The translations under genes were made by a program, and so were the position numbers. From Phycicoccus sp. Soil748 (GTDB taxonomy: Bacteria; Actinomycetota; Actinomycetes; Actinomycetales; Dermatophilaceae), in NCBI RefSeq assembly GCF_001428025.1, contig NZ_LMSC01000006.1:109036-152374 (forward strand): 43,339 bases of DNA, given 5' to 3'. The notes under the pieces were generated by a model. The model made no database searches. It had not been told where the DNA came from and saw nothing but the letters and a program-made list of their open reading frames with translations. Positions 41,259 through 43,339 of the stretch are shown here, in pieces (the first letter of the stretch is position 1; each line of letters starts with the position of its first letter).

Positions 41259-41879
41259 TCAGCGGTGGAAGACGCCGATGATCTCGAGCGCCGTCACCAG
41301 CGCGAGCAGCAGGCAGACCGTGCCGCCGACGCGACGGATGGTCGCGAGCTTCACGCGTGAGAGCAGGACCCGGCCGAGGATGGTCGCGAGCCCGGAGATC
41401 ACGACCAGCGCGAGGAACGCGCCGAGGAACACCGACAGCGGCTCGTGGTAGCGCAGCACCAGGGTCGCGGTGAGGATCTGCGACAGGTCGCCCCACTCGG
41501 CGAGGAACAGCACCCCGAACGACACCCCGATGGCCTTGAGCCCTACGGCCGTGGCAGCGCCCTTGTGGGAGAACTCCTCCTCCGCCTCGGCCTCCTCCTC
41601 GTCGGCCTTGGACGCCCCGCGCAGCAGCAGCACGCCGCCGACGAGGAACATCACCGCCGCGAAGATCTCGACCGGGCGCTTCGGCAGCTGGGCGAGGAGT
41701 CCACCCACCGAGACCGCCACGAGCGTCTGCACGAGGAACGCCAGCGACACCCCGATCCACACGAACAGCGGCCGGAACCGCGTGGCGAGCACGAGGGTGG
41801 CGATGAAGGTCTTGTCCGGGAGCTCCACGAGGAAGATCGCGCCGAAGACGATGGCGACGGTGAGCAGGCTGAGTTCCAT
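41259..41879 (-). CDS. UPF0016/TMEM165-GDT1 family cation transporter
   Basis: This 206-residue membrane protein has two copies of the family signature, VELPDKTFIATLVLATRF near the N-terminus and LAEWGDLSQILTATLVLRY after an acidic loop (KADEEEAEAEEEF). Six membrane helices are visible. Relatives export Mn2+ or Ca2+. ATG at 41879 is used. No manganese riboswitch can be seen in the short divergent gap to the DUF4446 gene. Confidence 0.88.
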   Translation of the reverse strand: MELSLLTVAIVFGAIFLVELPDKTFIATLVLATRFRPLFVWIGVSLAFLVQTLVAVSVGGLLAQLPKRPVEIFAAVMFLVGGVLLLRGASKADEEEAEAEEEFSHKGAATAVGLKAIGVSFGVLFLAEWGDLSQILTATLVLRYHEPLSVFLGAFLALVVISGLATILGRVLLSRVKLATIRRVGGTVCLLLALVTALEIIGVFHR

Positions 41880-41909
41880 AGGGCGTCGACTGTATCGGCG
41901 CGCCCCCAA

Positions 41910-41915
41910 TACGCT
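41910..41915 (+). promoter_or_regulatory. Candidate leaderless -10 box
   Basis: TACGCT fits TANNNT and ends six bases before the GTG at 41922. It shows the same arrangement in the core genome as in the accessory genes. Confidence 0.45.
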
Positions 41916-41921
41916 TCCGGG

Positions 41922-42335
41922 GTGTCCGACACCGCCGTGGCCCTGACCGCCCTCGTCGTCGCGTCGCTCGCGCTGGCGGTCGCCGCGTGGGCCGTCGCGC
42001 AGGCGGCGCAGGTGCGCGGCCGCCTGCGGCACGTCGAGTCGCAGCGACCGGTGGGTGCAGGTGACCTCGCGGCCCTGCGGTCCGACATCGCCCAGGCGCT
42101 GCGGCACGTGGCCGTGGTGCGCTACGACGCGTTCGGCGACATGGGTGGGCGGCTGTCGTTCAGCGCGGCGGTGGTCGACGACCGCGGTGACGGCCTGGTG
42201 TTCTCCTCCATCCACGCACGCGGCGAGTCCCGCACCTACGCCAAGGGTGTCGTCGGCGGCGGCTCCGACGCGACCCTGACCCCCGAGGAGCAGCAGGCCC
42301 TCGCCGCCGCCCGCACCGGACACCAGAAGGCGTGA
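41922..42335 (+). CDS. DUF4446 family protein
   Basis: This 137-residue protein has one N-terminal membrane helix (about 5-27). The DUF4446 core follows, ALRHVAVVRYDAFGDMGGRLSFSAAVVDDRGDGLVFSSIHARGESRTYAKGV (about 60-112). Function is unknown. Its stop overlaps the start of the prephenate dehydratase gene (GTGA), a link to pheA that I believe is common in actinobacteria. Confidence 0.85.
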   Translation: MSDTAVALTALVVASLALAVAAWAVAQAAQVRGRLRHVESQRPVGAGDLAALRSDIAQALRHVAVVRYDAFGDMGGRLSFSAAVVDDRGDGLVFSSIHARGESRTYAKGVVGGGSDATLTPEEQQALAAARTGHQKA

Positions 42336-43303
42336 CACCCGTGAGCACCCCGACCTCCCCCGCCCCCGCCCGGTACGCCTACCTCGGACCGGCCGGCACC
42401 TTCACCCAGATGGCCCTCGACGCCTGGGAGCCGTCGGCCGGCGCCGAGCACCGGCCCTGCGGCTCGGTCGACGCCGCCCTGGCCCTGCTGCGTGCCGGTG
42501 AGGTCGACGGCGCGATGGTGCCGATCGAGAACTCCGTCGAGGGCGGCGTGAGCGCCACGCTCGACGCCCTGGCCAGCGGCGACCCCCTCGTCGTGGTCGC
42601 CGAGGTGCTCGTCCCCATCACGTTCGTGCTCGCGGCCCGACCGGGTACGCCGCTGGAGCAGGTTCGCGCGGTCGGCACGCACAGCCACGCGTGGGCCCAG
42701 GTCCGCGGCTGGATGGACGCCCACCTGGCTTCCGCGACCTACGTGCCGACCCTGTCGACCGCTGCTGCGGCGGCGGGGCTGGCGGGGGAGGGCCCGGGTA
42801 CGGCGGGTGAGCAGGCGGCATACCAGGCGGCGGTCTGCGCCCCGGTCGCCGCCACCAACCACGGGCTGGAGGTGCTCGCCGAGGACATCGGCGACAACGC
42901 CGCGGCGGTCACGCGGTTCGTGCTCGTGGCGCGGCCAGGGCGGCTGCCCGACCGCACGGGGGCAGACAAGACGACGCTGGTGCTGTTCCAGCGCGACGAC
43001 CACGCCGGTGGGCTGCTCGAGCTGCTGGAGCAGCTCGCGGTGCGCGGCATCAACATGTCCCGGCTGGAGTCACGCCCCACCAAGGCCTCGATGGGCAGCT
43101 ACTGCTTCTCCGTCGACATCGAGGGGCACGTGCTCGACGAGCGGGTCGGTGAGGCTCTGCTCGGGCTCAAGCGGGTCTGCGCCGAGGTGCGGTTCCTCGG
43201 CAGCTACCCGGCGGCCCACGGCACCGCGGTCCGGGTCACCCCCCACACCACCGACGACGCCTTCGCCGAGGCCCGCGCCTGGCTCCGCTCCCTCCGCACC
43301 TGA
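42332..43303 (+). CDS. pheA: Prephenate dehydratase
   Basis: This 323-residue protein has the catalytic domain (YAYLGPAGTFTQMALDAW, then GAMVPIENSVEGGVSATLDAL and AAVTRFVLVAR with the TRF motif). The C-terminal ACT regulatory domain (about 215-290) has TTLVLFQRDD, GLLELLEQLAVRGINMSRLESRP and SYCFSVDIEGH. It turns prephenate into phenylpyruvate for phenylalanine synthesis and is inhibited by phenylalanine through ACT in relatives. GTG at 42332 overlaps the DUF4446 stop. Confidence 0.93.
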   Translation: MTPVSTPTSPAPARYAYLGPAGTFTQMALDAWEPSAGAEHRPCGSVDAALALLRAGEVDGAMVPIENSVEGGVSATLDALASGDPLVVVAEVLVPITFVLAARPGTPLEQVRAVGTHSHAWAQVRGWMDAHLASATYVPTLSTAAAAAGLAGEGPGTAGEQAAYQAAVCAPVAATNHGLEVLAEDIGDNAAAVTRFVLVARPGRLPDRTGADKTTLVLFQRDDHAGGLLELLEQLAVRGINMSRLESRPTKASMGSYCFSVDIEGHVLDERVGEALLGLKRVCAEVRFLGSYPAAHGTAVRVTPHTTDDAFAEARAWLRSLRT

Positions 43304-43339
43304 CCGGCGCCGGACGACCCGCGCCTGACGCTCCTGGCG

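Noticed and set aside
1-43339. tRNA or CRISPR as island markers
   Set aside because: I saw no tRNA T-arm/CCA pattern and no regularly spaced direct repeats with spacers.

Overview
The window looks like chromosomal DNA of a high-GC actinobacterium, probably Micrococcales and possibly Intrasporangiaceae. Support comes from the strongly GC-biased third codon positions, frequent GTG starts, several probable leaderless genes (a TANNNT box 6-7 nt before the start codon), and a core gene set (DUF4446, DUF5926, GT87, MptB-like mannosyltransferase, UPF0016, PheA) typical of that group. The genus is inference. The window has two contrasting halves.

Bases 1 to about 24,600 are an accessory region. It begins with the 3' end of an MprF/DUF2156-type gene and a frameshifted nitroreductase. 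After these come mostly single genes or two-gene units on both strands, many with no recognisable function. They include two DUF4386 membrane proteins (one divergent from a TetR regulator across twin palindromic operators), an orotate phosphoribosyltransferase, a GNAT acetyltransferase, a lipoprotein and an ImmA/IrrE-type metallopeptidase with a small membrane protein. Conflict or defence-type proteins accumulate toward the right: an ApeA-like HEPN protein, an HNH/zinc-finger-like protein, a PIN protein with an HTH tail, two further HEPN-like proteins, a KAP P-loop NTPase, a TIR-like protein and a long PIN-like protein. Two insertion sequences lie in this half: an IS110-family element with a possible bridge RNA, and an intact IS481-family element flanked by a CCTAGG duplication.

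The most unusual signal is a short motif, GCGGCGG-NNN-GACGC with variants, always on the + strand. It recurs between genes at about 1311, 4701, 5304, 10047, 15180, 16744 and 19574, with weaker copies elsewhere. Two copies contain GTTAGAC, which fits the integron attC core GTTRRRY. Several have a partly complementary GCGCCTAG-like box 25-35 nt upstream, making elements of 38-43 nt. Most intervals between motifs hold one or two genes. I infer a cassette array resembling an integron array without an integrase (CALIN), or an undescribed attC-like repeat system. The IS481 copy, and perhaps the IS110 copy, sit inside such sites.

Bases from about 24,700 to 43,339 are GC-rich and compact and look like core genome. 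They carry an MBL-fold hydrolase, rhodanese, DUF3806, a Tat-exported M20 peptidase, an AAA ATPase, GNAT, a sigma factor translationally coupled to an O6-alkylguanine-DNA alkyltransferase, a glycerophosphodiester phosphodiesterase, an RsbW-like ATPase and DUF5926. Next is a cell-envelope glycosylation group (GT2, MptB-like GT-C, a large membrane protein, GT87), followed by a D-2-hydroxyacid dehydrogenase, UPF0016, DUF4446 and prephenate dehydratase (pheA). No tRNA, rRNA or CRISPR array was seen.
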